A stretch of DNA of 64,000 bases from Marisediminitalea oceani (GCF_003731635.1 NZ_RCUA01000043.1:1-64000), one strand, 5' to 3'. Shown: positions 17,993-28,321, counted from the first letter of the stretch. Notes: generated from the sequence alone by a model not told the origin. A program made the numbers and translations.

Positions 17993-19168
17993 TTACAACA
18001 TTTCTACTGCCAGTGCCACACCTTCACCACCACCGATACACAGTGAGGCAATCCCTTTACTCAGGCCTTTTTGCTTCAGGCCGTGTAACAGGGTAACCAG
18101 GATACGGGCACCAGAAGCACCAATCGGGTGACCCAGCGCGCACGCACCGCCTTTAATATTAACCTTGCTCTCATCCAGACCCAGCTTTTTAATCGCCAGC
18201 ATGGTTACCATGGCAAACGCTTCGTTGATTTCAAATAAATCAACGTCGTCTTTGCTCCAGCCTGCTTTGTCGAGCACTTTTTCCATGGCGCCAACCGGCG
18301 CAACGGTAAAGTCTTCCGGTGCAATAGAGTTAGTTGCGTGAGCAACCACTTTCGCAAGTGGCGTTAAGCCCAGTTCAGCGGCTTTAGACTCACTCATTAC
18401 CAACAGCGCGGCAGCACCATCAGAGATAGAGCTTGAGTTAGCGGCAGTAACCGTACCATCGCGTTTAAACGCAGGGCGCAGCGACGGAATTTTATCCGGA
18501 CGAGCAGACCCAGGGCCTTCGTCGATGTCTACCACTACATCGCCTTTGCGGGTAGAAATGGTTACCGGCACAATTTCATCACCAAAGGTGCCACTGTTAA
18601 TGGCTTCGTTGGCTTTTGATAATGAACCTATCGCAAATTCATCCATCATTTCACGAGTCAGACCTTCTGCATCGGCCGTTGCCTGCGCAAAACAGCCCAT
18701 AGCCTGACCATCGTAGGCATTTTCCAGACCGTCCATCATCATGTGATCAAGCACTTTGCCATGACCCATACGATAGCCGCCACGCGCTTTTGGTAACAGG
18801 TACGGCGCACCACTCATGCTTTCCATACCACCGGCAACAATCACTTCGGCACTGCCCGACTGAATCATGTCGGATGCCAGCATCACTGCTTTTAGCCCTG
18901 AACCACACACTTTGTTAATGGTTACCACGCCTGCCGATAACGGTAATTCTGCTTTCAATGAAGCCTGTCTGGCGGGTGATTGTCCTAAACCTGCTGGCAG
19001 TACACAGCCCATAATGACTTCGTCTACTGCAGCAACATCAACATCACCGCATGCTGCTTTAATCGCTTCTGCGCCTAAATCAGTGGCTGGCAGCGTTGAC
19101 AGCGATCCCATAAAACCGCCCATGGGAGTTCGTTTCGCAGCTACAATAACGACAGATTCTTTACTCAT
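17993..19168 (-). CDS. atoB: Acetyl-CoA C-acetyltransferase (thiolase)
   Basis: 391 aa. The complete thiolase catalytic set is present: nucleophile C88 in INKVCGSGLKA, the NEAFA motif, H in GGACALGHPIGASG, and the second cysteine in SLCIGGGEG. The product interconverts two acetyl-CoA with acetoacetyl-CoA. It is divergent from the liu operon, which yields acetoacetate, so it could complete leucine catabolism once acetoacetate is activated to its CoA ester. No CoA-transferase or acetoacetyl-CoA synthetase lies in the window. AAGGAAACT precedes the ATG. The exact subfamily (AtoB or PhaA-like) is not certain. Confidence 0.92.
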   Translation of the reverse strand: MSKESVVIVAAKRTPMGGFMGSLSTLPATDLGAEAIKAACGDVDVAAVDEVIMGCVLPAGLGQSPARQASLKAELPLSAGVVTINKVCGSGLKAVMLASDMIQSGSAEVIVAGGMESMSGAPYLLPKARGGYRMGHGKVLDHMMMDGLENAYDGQAMGCFAQATADAEGLTREMMDEFAIGSLSKANEAINSGTFGDEIVPVTISTRKGDVVVDIDEGPGSARPDKIPSLRPAFKRDGTVTAANSSSISDGAAALLVMSESKAAELGLTPLAKVVAHATNSIAPEDFTVAPVGAMEKVLDKAGWSKDDVDLFEINEAFAMVTMLAIKKLGLDESKVNIKGGACALGHPIGASGARILVTLLHGLKQKGLSKGIASLCIGGGEGVALAVEML

Positions 19169-19349
19169 AGTTTCCTTGCCTCAATTGAGATTTAAACAAA
19201 TACAGATAACCACCTGCTCGAGCCTACTACTGCACATAGCCTACACCTGTATAAAAAAATAAACACACGACTTTGGTTTTATGTCAGCCATGACGTTTAT
19301 AAATTTGACGTTAAATAAATGTTACATTAAATTCACCTTAACCTAACCC

Positions 19350-19364
19350 TAACGTTAACGTAAA
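19350..19364. promoter_or_regulatory. Candidate LiuR (MerR-type) operator upstream of liuR
   Basis: TAACGTTAACGTAAA contains the perfect 10-bp palindrome ACGTTAACGT (19352-19361). It sits 59 bp before the liuR start, in the 254-bp region shared with the divergent thiolase gene. MerR-family regulators of liu genes bind palindromes between promoter elements. The assignment to LiuR is inferred from position, and the surrounding -35/-10 elements are unclear. Confidence 0.5.
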
Positions 19365-19422
19365 TCAATTTTACCAGTACAGTTATCACGCCTGAAAGTA
19401 GGTGACAAAAAGGATACCGGCA

Positions 19423-19827
19423 ATGACCAATCAAAATAATGAAGTAACCTACTCTATTGGTGAACTCGCTAAAGAATTTGATATTACACCCCGTTCTATT
19501 CGCTTTTATGAAGAACAAGACTTATTAAGTCCCGAGCGAACCGGGCAAACACGTATCTACTGTAACAAAGACCGGGTCAGGTTAAAGCTAATACAGCGTG
19601 GTAAGAGGTTGGGCTTCTCGTTAGCTGAAATCAAGAACCTGTTTGAGCTCTACGATAGCAACGCCAACTCCATGCTGCAACTGGAAGCCATGTTACAGAT
19701 GACAGAACAAAAACGTGCCATCCTGCGCCAACAGCTCGACGATATTCAAATGCTCATGAATGAACTGGATGAAGTTGAAAAGCGTTGCCGCGACGAACTG
19801 GCCGACTTACAAAAAAGAGGTAGTTAA
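19423..19827 (+). CDS. liuR: MerR family regulator of the liu operon
   Basis: 134 aa from the ATG at 19423, with AAGGAT seven bases upstream; a GTG at 19402 is less likely because it lies before that ribosome-binding site. The N-terminal winged helix-turn-helix of the MerR family is clear (YSIGELAKEFDITPRSIRFY, EEQDLLSPER), followed by a dimerisation coiled coil (about 80-125). No metal-binding cysteine cluster is seen. It is the first gene of the liu cluster, 3 bp before liuA, as in other gammaproteobacteria. It probably regulates leucine and branched-chain catabolism. Confidence 0.92.
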   Translation: MTNQNNEVTYSIGELAKEFDITPRSIRFYEEQDLLSPERTGQTRIYCNKDRVRLKLIQRGKRLGFSLAEIKNLFELYDSNANSMLQLEAMLQMTEQKRAILRQQLDDIQMLMNELDEVEKRCRDELADLQKRGS

Positions 19828-19830
19828 GCC

Positions 19831-21000
19831 ATGACGACACATTACCCCACATTAAATTTTGATCTCGGTGAAGACATCGACATGCTGCGCGAGCATGTTC
19901 ACCAGTTTGCCCTCAATGAAATCGCCCCGTTAGCCAGCCAGGCCGACGAAGATAATGCCTTTCCAAACCAGTTGTGGCCAAAACTGGGGGATATGGGTTT
20001 GCTTGGCGTCACCGTCAGCGAACAGTACGGCGGCTCGGAAATGGGTTATCTGGCCCACACTGTCGCTATGGAAGAAATCAGCCGTGCCTCAGCCGGTATT
20101 GCCCTGAGCTACGGCGCTCACTCTAACCTGTGTGTGAATCAGATCTTTAAAAACGGCAATGACGCCCAGCGCGAAAAGTATCTGCCGAAACTGGTCAGCG
20201 GTGAGCATATTGGTGCGCTGGCGATGAGTGAGCCCAACGCGGGTTCTGATGTTGTCAGCATGAAACTCAATGCACGTAAGAACGGTGATAAATACATCCT
20301 GAACGGCAACAAAATGTGGATCACCAATGGTCCGGATGCCCATACCTTTGTAATTTACGCCAAAACCGATGTCAGCTCGGGGCCGAAAGGGATTACTGCG
20401 TTTATTGTCGAGCGTGACTTCCCCGGCTTTAGCCGTGCGCAGAAGCTCGACAAGCTCGGTATGCGCTCATCCAGCACCTGTGAGCTGGTGTTTGAAGACT
20501 GCGAAGTGCCAGCCGAAAATATCCTCGGTGAAGAAGGCGGCGGCGTACGTGTACTCATGAGCGGCCTCGATTACGAACGGCTGGTGTTATCCGGCGGTCC
20601 GCTGGGCATTATGCAGGCCTGTATGGACGTGGTAGTACCCTACATTCACGACCGTAAACAGTTTGGCCAGTCTATCGGTGAGTTTCAGCTGGTGCAGGGT
20701 AAGGTAGCCGATATGTATACCCAGATGAACGCCGCGCGCGCCTATGTGTATGCGGTAGCAAAAGCTTGTGATCGCGGCGAAACAGCACGTAAAGATGCTG
20801 CTGGTGCAATTCTCTACTCAGCTGAGCTGGCTACCAAAATGGCCCTCGATGCTATTCAGCTACTGGGCGGCAATGGTTACATCAATGAATTTCCTACCGG
20901 CCGCCTGCTACGCGACGCCAAACTATACGAAATTGGTGCGGGTACCTCAGAAATACGCCGTATGCTGATTGGTCGGGAGCTGTTTAAAGAATCAGCCTGA
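19831..21000 (+). CDS. liuA: Isovaleryl-CoA dehydrogenase
   Basis: 389 aa. This is an acyl-CoA dehydrogenase with the family signatures [10 protein letters not shown] (131-140) and the FAD-binding [20 protein letters not shown]. The catalytic glutamate is E249 in [14 protein letters not shown], the location characteristic of isovaleryl-CoA dehydrogenases, whereas most acyl-CoA dehydrogenases carry it near the C-terminus. It oxidises isovaleryl-CoA to 3-methylcrotonyl-CoA, passing electrons to ETF. It lies between liuR and liuB in a tight same-strand operon. Confidence 0.95.
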   Translation: MTTHYPTLNFDLGEDIDMLREHVHQFALNEIAPLASQADEDNAFPNQLWPKLGDMGLLGVTVSEQYGGSEMGYLAHTVAMEEISRASAGIALSYGAHSNLCVNQIFKNGNDAQREKYLPKLVSGEHIGALAMSEPNAGSDVVSMKLNARKNGDKYILNGNKMWITNGPDAHTFVIYAKTDVSSGPKGITAFIVERDFPGFSRAQKLDKLGMRSSSTCELVFEDCEVPAENILGEEGGGVRVLMSGLDYERLVLSGGPLGIMQACMDVVVPYIHDRKQFGQSIGEFQLVQGKVADMYTQMNAARAYVYAVAKACDRGETARKDAAGAILYSAELATKMALDAIQLLGGNGYINEFPTGRLLRDAKLYEIGAGTSEIRRMLIGRELFKESA

Positions 21001-21041
21001 ACCAACAATCCTTACTAACGACAGGACACAGAGGAGGCACT

Positions 21042-22649
21042 ATGCCTGTACTCACCAGTCAGGTTAATCCACAAAGCGATGCCTATAAACAAAACCAACA
21101 AGGCATGCAGAACGTGGTGGATGATCTGCAGAAAACCATCGCGACCATTTTAAAAGGTGGTGGCGAAAAATACGTGGCCCGACATAAGGCCAAGGGTAAA
21201 TTGCTGGCCCGTGAGCGTATCGATGCGCTGCTGGATGCCGACTCACCCTTTCTTGAAATAGGTCAGCTGGCCGCCCATAACGTGTATGGCGAAGACGTAC
21301 CCTGTGCCGGTGTAGTGGCCGGTATTGGTCTTATTCACGGCAGTGAATGTATGGTGGTGGCTAACGATGCCACCGTCAAAGGCGGCAGCTACTACCCCTT
21401 AACAGTTAAAAAGCATCTGCGCGCTCAGGCCATTGCCGAGCAGAATCACCTGCCCTGCATTTATCTGGTCGACAGCGGCGGCGCCAACCTGCCCCGTCAG
21501 GATGAGGTGTTCCCGGATCGGGATCACTTCGGCCGTATTTTCTTTAATCAAGCACGCATGTCATCAATGAACATACCGCAAATCGCGGTAGTTATGGGTT
21601 CATGTACCGCCGGTGGTGCTTACGTACCAGCCATGGCCGATGAAAGCATTATTGTTAAGGAACAAGGCACTATCTTTCTGGCTGGTCCACCACTGGTGAA
21701 AGCCGCCACCGGCGAAGAAGTCAGCGCCGAAGAACTGGGCGGCGGCGATGTGCATACCCGGGTATCCGGGGTTGCCGACCATCTGGCCAATAACGATCTG
21801 CATGCACTGGATATTGCCCGCAATGCAGTGGCCCGGTTAAATCGTAAGAAGCCGGTGACCACTGCGAATCAGGCAGTTAAACCACCGCGTTACCCCATTG
21901 CTGAACTGTACGGCATCGTGCCGCAGGATCTGCGCCAGCCTTTTGATGTCAGAGAAGTGATTGCAAGAATTGTCGATGACTCCGACTTTGATGAGTTTAA
22001 GGCCCGCTACGGCACCACCTTAGTGTGCGGATTCGCTCATCTGTACGGCATGCCGGTGGGCATTGTGGCTAACAACGGCATCCTGTTTGGCGAGTCAGCC
22101 CAGAAAGGCGCGCATTTTGTAGAGCTATGCAGCCAGCGCAAAATTCCGCTGATATTCCTGCAGAACATCACCGGGTTTATGGTGGGTAAACAATACGAAG
22201 CATCCGGTATCGCAAAACACGGCGCCAAAATGGTAACTGCCGTGGCCTGCGCCAATGTGCCCAAACTCACCGTCCTGATTGGCGGTAGTTTTGGTGCCGG
22301 GAACTACGGCATGTGCGGGCGCGCCTACGATCCCCGGTTTATGTTTATGTGGCCTAATGCTCGGATCTCCGTAATGGGCGGCGAACAGGCCGCAGGCGTA
22401 CTGGCCCAGGTGAAAAAAGACCAGGCCGAACGTGCCGGCACAAGCTGGACTGACGCCGATGAGCAGGCAGTCAAACAGCCGGTTATCGACAGCTACGAAC
22501 AGCAAGGCCATCCGTATTATGCGTCTGCCCGTTTGTGGGACGACGGCGTAATCGATCCGGCGGATACCCGCAAGGTACTGGGTTTAGCATTAAGCGCCAG
22601 TCTCAATAAACCCATCGAGGATACGCAGTTTGGCGTATTCAGAATGTAG
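21042..22649 (+). CDS. liuB: Methylcrotonyl-CoA carboxylase, carboxyltransferase (beta) subunit
   Basis: 535 aa, the usual length for MCC beta. Two crotonase-fold carboxyltransferase halves are visible: N-terminal ([22 protein letters not shown]) and C-terminal ([41 protein letters not shown]). It transfers the carboxyl group from biotin on LiuD to 3-methylcrotonyl-CoA, giving 3-methylglutaconyl-CoA. GAGGAGG stands before the ATG. It works with LiuD, encoded two genes downstream. Confidence 0.96.
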   Translation: MPVLTSQVNPQSDAYKQNQQGMQNVVDDLQKTIATILKGGGEKYVARHKAKGKLLARERIDALLDADSPFLEIGQLAAHNVYGEDVPCAGVVAGIGLIHGSECMVVANDATVKGGSYYPLTVKKHLRAQAIAEQNHLPCIYLVDSGGANLPRQDEVFPDRDHFGRIFFNQARMSSMNIPQIAVVMGSCTAGGAYVPAMADESIIVKEQGTIFLAGPPLVKAATGEEVSAEELGGGDVHTRVSGVADHLANNDLHALDIARNAVARLNRKKPVTTANQAVKPPRYPIAELYGIVPQDLRQPFDVREVIARIVDDSDFDEFKARYGTTLVCGFAHLYGMPVGIVANNGILFGESAQKGAHFVELCSQRKIPLIFLQNITGFMVGKQYEASGIAKHGAKMVTAVACANVPKLTVLIGGSFGAGNYGMCGRAYDPRFMFMWPNARISVMGGEQAAGVLAQVKKDQAERAGTSWTDADEQAVKQPVIDSYEQQGHPYYASARLWDDGVIDPADTRKVLGLALSASLNKPIEDTQFGVFRM

Positions 22650-22658
22650 GGGGAAGTG

Positions 22659-23459
22659 ATGACCGAACACGTATTATATGAGGTTAACGAACAAGGCGTG
22701 GCACGTATTACGCTAAACCGCGCCGACAAACACAATGCCTTTAACGAAGACATGATTGCCGGGTTAACCGCCAGTTTTGAGCAGGCCGGCAACGATCCCG
22801 CCGTGAAAGTAGTGGTACTGGCCAGTAACGGTAAAAACTTCAGTGCCGGTGCCGATTTAAACTGGATGCAGAAAATGGCTGGCTATACCGAAGCGCAAAA
22901 CCGCGCCGACGCCATGAACCTGGCCACCATGTTACATACCCTGTATACCCTGCCCAAACCAACCATTGCCCGGGTTCAGGGCGCGGCTTACGCCGGCGCG
23001 GTAGGTTTAATTGCCTGCTGCGATATCGCCATCGCCTGCAAGCTCAGCAAGTTTTGCTTAAGCGAAGCTAAAATAGGCCTGGTCCCGGCCACCATCAGCC
23101 CCTACGTTATCGAAGCCATGGGCAAGCGCATTGCTAAACGTTACTTTATGACCGCCGAAGTCTTTACTGCTCGCCGAGCCCGTCGTCTGGGCCTGATCAG
23201 CGAGGCGGTGAGTGAAGACCAGCTTGATGCCACCATCGAGCAGCTTACCGATACACTGCGCCACAATAGCCCTGAAGCCGTCAGCCAGTCAAAGTTATTG
23301 GTTAATACCGTGGCCGGCCAGCCTATTGATGAGTCCATGCGCGCGCTCACCAGCGACTGGATTGCCCGGATCCGCGTGTCGGAGCTGGGTCAGGAAGGCC
23401 TTAACGCCTTTTTGCAAAAACGCCCGCCAAACTGGTTACCAGCAGGGTCAAAGGAGTAA
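22659..23459 (+). CDS. liuC: Methylglutaconyl-CoA hydratase
   Basis: 266 aa from the ATG at 22659; GGGGGAAG lies just upstream, and a GTG three bases earlier is the less likely start. Crotonase-family signatures are present: RADKHNAFN, NFSAGADLNWMQKM (oxyanion hole, CoA binding) and GAAYAGAVGLIACCDIAIA. The enzyme hydrates 3-methylglutaconyl-CoA to 3-hydroxy-3-methylglutaryl-CoA. It sits between the two carboxylase subunit genes, with gaps of 9 bp and 3 bp. Confidence 0.93.
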   Translation: MTEHVLYEVNEQGVARITLNRADKHNAFNEDMIAGLTASFEQAGNDPAVKVVVLASNGKNFSAGADLNWMQKMAGYTEAQNRADAMNLATMLHTLYTLPKPTIARVQGAAYAGAVGLIACCDIAIACKLSKFCLSEAKIGLVPATISPYVIEAMGKRIAKRYFMTAEVFTARRARRLGLISEAVSEDQLDATIEQLTDTLRHNSPEAVSQSKLLVNTVAGQPIDESMRALTSDWIARIRVSELGQEGLNAFLQKRPPNWLPAGSKE

Positions 23460-23462
23460 ATC

Positions 23463-25439
23463 ATGTCAGTCACCAAAAACATCAATAAAGTACTGATTGC
23501 CAACCGTGGCGAGATTGCCTGTCGGATTATTGCCACAGCACGTCAGCAGCATATCCGTTCTGTAGCGGTGTACTCTGAGGCCGACCAGCATGCCATGCAT
23601 GTTAAACAAGCCGATGAAGCCGTTGCGATTGGCCCTGCCCCGGCCAGTCAGAGCTATCTGGTGCAGGACAAAATCATAGCGGCCGCCAAACAGTGCGGGG
23701 CCGATGCCATTCACCCGGGCTACGGATTTCTGTCTGAAAATGCCACCTTTGCCAAACGCTGTGAACAGGAAGGGATTATCTTTATTGGCCCGCCGGCCAG
23801 TGCTATTGAGGCCATGGGTTCTAAATCCCGGGCCAAGCAAATAATGGAAGACGCCGGCGTGCCGCTGGTGCCCGGCTATCATGGCGATGAGCAAAGTGCT
23901 GAGTATTTACTTAACGAAGCCCGCCGGATTGGTTTTCCAGTGATGCTTAAAGCCGCTGCCGGCGGCGGTGGTAAGGGCATGCGTCAGGTAATGACCGAGG
24001 CTGATTTTCAGGCTGCGCTGGACGCTGCCAAACGGGAGGCTAAAGCCAGTTTTGACGACGACCTGATGCTGGTTGAAAAGTTTTTAACCGAGCCTCGCCA
24101 TGTGGAAATTCAGGTCTTTTGCGATCAGCACGGCAATGGTGTTTATCTGTTCGACCGCGACTGCTCAGTGCAGCGCCGCCATCAGAAAATTATTGAGGAA
24201 GCACCGGCCCCCGGCATTAGCGATACCGTGCGTCAGCAAATGGGCGAAAGTGCCCTTGCCGCGGCCAAAGCCATTAACTATGTGGGCGCCGGCACCGTTG
24301 AGTTTCTGCTCGACGGCGACGATTTCTATTTTATGGAAATGAATACCCGCCTGCAGGTAGAGCATCCGGTGACGGAAATGGTTAGTGGTGAAGACCTGGT
24401 TGCCTGGCAGCTTACGGTAGCCGCTGGCCAGCCACTGCCAAAAACGCAGCAGCAATTGCGCTGTAGCGGCCATGCTTTTGAGGTAAGGTTGTACGCCGAA
24501 GACCCGGATAATGAATTTTTGCCCTCCACCGGACTGCTTAAACGCTTACGTTTCCCGGCTGAGGGCAATGGCGTAAGGGTCGATACCGGCTTTATCGAAG
24601 GTGATACGGTCAGCGTACATTACGACCCCATGCTGGCAAAGCTCATTACCTACAGTGATAACCGTGAAAAAGCATTGGCCAAAATGCTCAACTGCCTGGA
24701 ACAAACCCGGGTTACCGGCGTGACCACCAATTTACCCTACGTGCACCGGGTGATGGAAAATGCAGACTTCGCCGCAGCCAGATTAACGGTGCATTTTATC
24801 GCCGAGCACACTGAGGCCCTGGCGCCGCAGGCGTTTAACTGTGATTATCTGCCCGCCATGGCGTTTTGCCTGTTTAAGACCATGCAGTCTGATAGCGCCC
24901 CCCTCGGCGATGAAGGCCTTAAAGGTTTCCGCTTAAATCACCAGCGCCAGTACTATCTGGCAGTACAGTGCCAGGATAAAGCCTATCTGCTCTCAGTTAC
25001 CGCAAATGAAGGTCAGCTCAGCGTTACCTGCGAGGAAAATCACTGGCTGATAAGTGGCGACTGGCAGGATGAGAATCTTAACCTTATCGTCGATAACTAT
25101 CAGCGCCGCTATACCGTTTGCCCCGACAGCGACGACGGCTGGGTACTGTTTGACGGTGCCAGCGCCCTGCCTTTCACGTTGCAACGACCGGATTTCGGCC
25201 AGCATGAAGATGCCCATGAAAACGAATGTGTTGCGCCCATGAACGGTACTGTGGTTAAGCTACTGGTTGAGCCTGGCAGTAAGGTCACTAAAGGCACTTC
25301 ACTGCTGATCCTGGAAGCGATGAAAATGGAGCACAACGTAAAAGCCCCGGCCAACGGTGAAGTGGCGGAGTTTTATTACCAGGCCGGCGACATGGTTGAC
25401 GGTGGCGCCGCCCTGCTGGAGTTTGTCGCTGATGAGTAA
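23463..25439 (+). CDS. liuD: Methylcrotonyl-CoA carboxylase, biotin carboxylase/biotin carrier (alpha) subunit
   Basis: 658 aa. The biotin carboxylase domain (about 1-450) contains VLIANRGEIACRII, the ATP-grasp glycine loop KAAAGGGGKGMR and the active-site strand YFMEMNTRLQVEHPVTE. A linker (BT) region follows. The biotinyl domain at the C-terminus has AMKMEH, with the biotinylated lysine at K621. It carboxylates its own biotin with bicarbonate and ATP and hands the group to LiuB. Its last 8 bases overlap the start of liuE. Confidence 0.96.
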   Translation: MSVTKNINKVLIANRGEIACRIIATARQQHIRSVAVYSEADQHAMHVKQADEAVAIGPAPASQSYLVQDKIIAAAKQCGADAIHPGYGFLSENATFAKRCEQEGIIFIGPPASAIEAMGSKSRAKQIMEDAGVPLVPGYHGDEQSAEYLLNEARRIGFPVMLKAAAGGGGKGMRQVMTEADFQAALDAAKREAKASFDDDLMLVEKFLTEPRHVEIQVFCDQHGNGVYLFDRDCSVQRRHQKIIEEAPAPGISDTVRQQMGESALAAAKAINYVGAGTVEFLLDGDDFYFMEMNTRLQVEHPVTEMVSGEDLVAWQLTVAAGQPLPKTQQQLRCSGHAFEVRLYAEDPDNEFLPSTGLLKRLRFPAEGNGVRVDTGFIEGDTVSVHYDPMLAKLITYSDNREKALAKMLNCLEQTRVTGVTTNLPYVHRVMENADFAAARLTVHFIAEHTEALAPQAFNCDYLPAMAFCLFKTMQSDSAPLGDEGLKGFRLNHQRQYYLAVQCQDKAYLLSVTANEGQLSVTCEENHWLISGDWQDENLNLIVDNYQRRYTVCPDSDDGWVLFDGASALPFTLQRPDFGQHEDAHENECVAPMNGTVVKLLVEPGSKVTKGTSLLILEAMKMEHNVKAPANGEVAEFYYQAGDMVDGGAALLEFVADE

Positions 25440-26349
25440 TTATCCGCAGCAGGTCAGCATTGTTGAAGTGGGCGCCCGTGACGGTTTGCAAAATGAAGCG
25501 GCGGTGATCGAACTGCCGGTAAAACTGGCGTTTATAGACGGACTGGTACGCGCCGGGCTCAAACGTATTGAAGCCGGTAGTTTTGTGTCACCTAAATGGG
25601 TGCCACAAATGGCCGATAGCGCAGCGGTGTTTAATAGCTTGGGGCAAGACTCAGGCGCCACTTTCAGCGCCCTGACGCCCAACGAAAAAGGCATGCTGGC
25701 GGCTATCGATGCGGGCGTTGATGAGGTTGCGGTATTTGCCGCCGCCTCTGAAAGCTTTTCCCAGCGCAATATTAATTGCTCGATTGAGCAAAGCCTGGAA
25801 CGTTTTGAACCGATCTTCCGTTTAGCCCGCCAGCATAACCTGCGGGTTCGTGGTTATGTGTCCTGCGTGATGGGCTGCCCCTATGAAGGCGCTATCAGCC
25901 CGGATGCCGTGCTGGCGGTCAGCCAGACTTTACTCGACAAAGGCTGCTACGAAATCTCTCTGGGCGATACCATAGGTACCGGCACGCCGGGACAGACTGC
26001 GCAGCTGCTAAGCACCTTGTTAAAAACCATCCCCGCATCAAAACTGGCGGTGCATTTTCACGATACCTACGGTCAGGCCCTGGCCAATATTCTGGTTGCG
26101 TTACAGCATGGTATCAGTGTGATTGATTCGGCCGCCGGCGGCTTAGGCGGCTGCCCTTATGCTGCCGGTGCCAGCGGCAATGTCGCCACCGAAGACGTGG
26201 TGTATATGCTAAACGGCATGGGGGTAGATTGCGGCGTTGATATCAATGCGTTGGTAGCCGCGTCCACGCAAATATTTGACCATCTTAACCGTGAACCCGC
26301 TTCGCGGACCATGCGGGCGTTGCTGGCCAAACATCACAATGTGATATAG
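25432..26349 (+). CDS. liuE: Hydroxymethylglutaryl-CoA lyase
   Basis: 305 aa from the ATG at 25432, which overlaps the liuD stop by 8 bases, suggesting translational coupling; a longer in-frame start at 25357 lies deep inside liuD. The lyase signatures are present: VGARDGLQNE near the N-terminus (divalent metal and catalytic residues) and the C-terminal loop GGCPYAAGASGNVATEDVVY with the catalytic cysteine. It splits HMG-CoA into acetoacetate and acetyl-CoA, the last step of the liu pathway. A hairpin terminator follows 24 bp downstream. Confidence 0.95.
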   Translation: MSNYPQQVSIVEVGARDGLQNEAAVIELPVKLAFIDGLVRAGLKRIEAGSFVSPKWVPQMADSAAVFNSLGQDSGATFSALTPNEKGMLAAIDAGVDEVAVFAAASESFSQRNINCSIEQSLERFEPIFRLARQHNLRVRGYVSCVMGCPYEGAISPDAVLAVSQTLLDKGCYEISLGDTIGTGTPGQTAQLLSTLLKTIPASKLAVHFHDTYGQALANILVALQHGISVIDSAAGGLGGCPYAAGASGNVATEDVVYMLNGMGVDCGVDINALVAASTQIFDHLNREPASRTMRALLAKHHNVI

Positions 26350-26372
26350 CGCTGCGGCCTGGTATAGTCTGA

Positions 26373-26402
26373 AAGCGGCCTGCTGTGTAGATCAGGCCGC
26401 TT
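26373..26402. terminator. Terminator at the end of the liu operon
   Basis: AAGCGGCCTG (26373-26382) pairs with CAGGCCGCTT (26393-26402), a 10-bp stem with a 10-nt loop, followed by GTTGTTTC. It overlaps the last codons of the convergent MFS gene, so it may serve both transcripts. Confidence 0.7.
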
Positions 26403-27567
26403 GTTGTTTCTCTTTGGGCAGAATAAAGCTCAACCCAATCCCTATCAGTAACATCGCCGCCATGGTAGCAACGATATTAATATCAAAGGCTGCCTTAAGC
26501 GCCGCATAAAGCGCACCAAAACCCAGCAAAATAAGTCCGATTGCGGTGTTGCTAAAAGCCACCAGTTCGGTGCGTTGCTGACCATCTTTAACATCCAGGC
26601 TGTAGGTTTTACGACCAGTGCGGACGCCGGTGTGCGCCACGGCCAGTACAAAGAACAAGCCGCCGGAAATCCACAGCGAGTGACCTGGCAATAACAACAA
26701 ACCGCCACAGGCAATAAGCGCCAGCACACCGGCTAGTTGCAGAGTGAGCCTGGCGCTGTAATCCGCCACGCTGCCCCAGATAAACGAAGAGAGCATGGTT
26801 GCTGCTGCCTGCGCGCCAAGATAAAACGGTAACAGGCTGGAAGCTTCCTGCTCGGTTTCAAGCATAAAGTAAGGCGCTACCAGAGCGCTGTGAACAAACA
26901 GCCCCCTTACCACAATAAACTTGTACACCACGGCATCGAAATCCCACCAACTTTGACCGCCCTGCTGTTTATCCTCGTCTGCCTCAACGCAGGTTTTTAC
27001 CGGCAATAAAATAAACAAGCCGAGTAACATGGCGGTGACAGCGCCAATGAGCAAGCCAAAGATCAGGGTTTCGCCCAACTGATCGGCAAAATACACCAAT
27101 GGTACGGCGATAATTAACGTTAAAACGCCCGAGGTGGTAGAAGCAATACCCAGCAATTTTCCCCTGTCGCCCTGCTCTGCTACGTCGGCCTGAATGTCTT
27201 TCATGGTCAGCGAGCAAGCCGAGCGGCCTAAGCTCAATAAACACAGTCCGCCTAGTACGAACCATCCGGCGGTCATGCCTTCGTACCAAAAAGCGCCAAG
27301 AATAATGGCTAGCAGAGAAAACGACTGTACAATCATACCTAAGCGCCAGACATGGTGTCGCGCCGGATAGTTGCGCAGTACTACACCAATGGCAGCCTGA
27401 GGAAGCAAAGCTCCTGACTCGCGGATAGGCACCAGCCAGCTAATCATCCAGGCGGGCGCCCCCAGGGCCAGCATCAGGGCCGGTAAGGTTGTTTTAGCAG
27501 AAATAAGCAAATCGGCCAGTTTGGTGTTGGCGAGGCTGGCAATTAAGCGACGTTTGACAGAGTTCAA
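26392..27567 (-). CDS. MFS transporter
   Basis: 391 aa with about 12 hydrophobic membrane spans in two halves, separated by an acidic cytoplasmic loop (CVEADEDKQQGGQSWWDFD, about 194-213). The length and pattern are typical of the major facilitator superfamily. The substrate cannot be read from the sequence. It is convergent with the liu operon; its 3' end lies inside the shared hairpin. It is not obviously linked to leucine breakdown. Confidence 0.8.
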   Translation of the reverse strand: MNSVKRRLIASLANTKLADLLISAKTTLPALMLALGAPAWMISWLVPIRESGALLPQAAIGVVLRNYPARHHVWRLGMIVQSFSLLAIILGAFWYEGMTAGWFVLGGLCLLSLGRSACSLTMKDIQADVAEQGDRGKLLGIASTTSGVLTLIIAVPLVYFADQLGETLIFGLLIGAVTAMLLGLFILLPVKTCVEADEDKQQGGQSWWDFDAVVYKFIVVRGLFVHSALVAPYFMLETEQEASSLLPFYLGAQAAATMLSSFIWGSVADYSARLTLQLAGVLALIACGGLLLLPGHSLWISGGLFFVLAVAHTGVRTGRKTYSLDVKDGQQRTELVAFSNTAIGLILLGFGALYAALKAAFDINIVATMAAMLLIGIGLSFILPKEKQQAA

Positions 27568-27705
27568 AGCGCAGTTACCGGTCTGAAAGATACCACTTTC
27601 GACCGCCTTAGTAATTGATTAGGCTGTAGTATACGCAGAAATTCCAGGTTGAGATCCCCCGTTTGGTATAACAGTACTAAAGACTAATACCGGGCAGCAA
27701 GGCTG

Positions 27706-28239
27706 CTACCCCATGCTGTTTTCTACCAGGGTTTTGATATTTTCCAGGCCCACCTGAATGTCTTTGCCCAGCTTATTATCAAAAAATAGTAACTTGTAGC
27801 GGTCAATAATATTAACGCCGACATTACCACGACTGCTCCAGGTGAGCTCGGTGCCGGACTCGAGAGGTTTAAGACGTAATTCACCGTGGGCTTTAATGCC
27901 ATGGACGGGATTATCAACGCTGTACACCAGTTGGCGGTTAAACTGCAGGGAGGTAATTTCAATGGTGCCGCGACCAAGAACATCACTACTCCAGCGCAAC
28001 CGCATTCCGATGGCGCGATCCGGCCCGTCATAGGTCATCACAGCGTTAGGATCCATCTGGTACCAGGTACTCCACTGCTCCCACTTGCGCAGATCAACAA
28101 TGGCGGCGTAAACCTTATCGGCGGGCGCGTTTATTTCGATTGTACGCTCGACTTCATACTCTTCAGGCAGAAACAGTCCCGTCAGAATGACAAGAAAAGC
28201 CACAATAAACAGATTTATGAGCCATTTACTGCCCCACAT
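27706..28239 (-). CDS. SRPBCC (polyketide cyclase/START-like) family protein
   Basis: 177 aa from the ATG at 28239, preceded by GGGAG. The N-terminus carries one hydrophobic segment (KWLINLFIVAFLVILTGLFL), so the protein is membrane-anchored or exported. The remainder has the SRPBCC pattern: VERTIEINAPADKVYAAIVD, KWEQWSTWYQMDPNAV, then strands ending with a helix near IKTLVEN. SRPBCC proteins bind hydrophobic ligands in a helix-grip cavity. The ligand is unknown. It is isolated, with a 570-bp gene-free region upstream of it. Confidence 0.85.
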   Translation of the reverse strand: MWGSKWLINLFIVAFLVILTGLFLPEEYEVERTIEINAPADKVYAAIVDLRKWEQWSTWYQMDPNAVMTYDGPDRAIGMRLRWSSDVLGRGTIEITSLQFNRQLVYSVDNPVHGIKAHGELRLKPLESGTELTWSSRGNVGVNIIDRYKLLFFDNKLGKDIQVGLENIKTLVENSMG

Positions 28240-28321
28240 AGTGTCTCCCGTTAAAACCACCTCGGCCAATTATAACATTAATTTAACAAAATGAGAGTTT
28301 AACGGCCTTTTTTGTTTGAAC

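Noticed and set aside
25357-25432. Upstream start for HMG-CoA lyase inside liuD
   Set aside because: The extra residues do not resemble the lyase N-terminus, and the ATG at 25432 gives the usual length.
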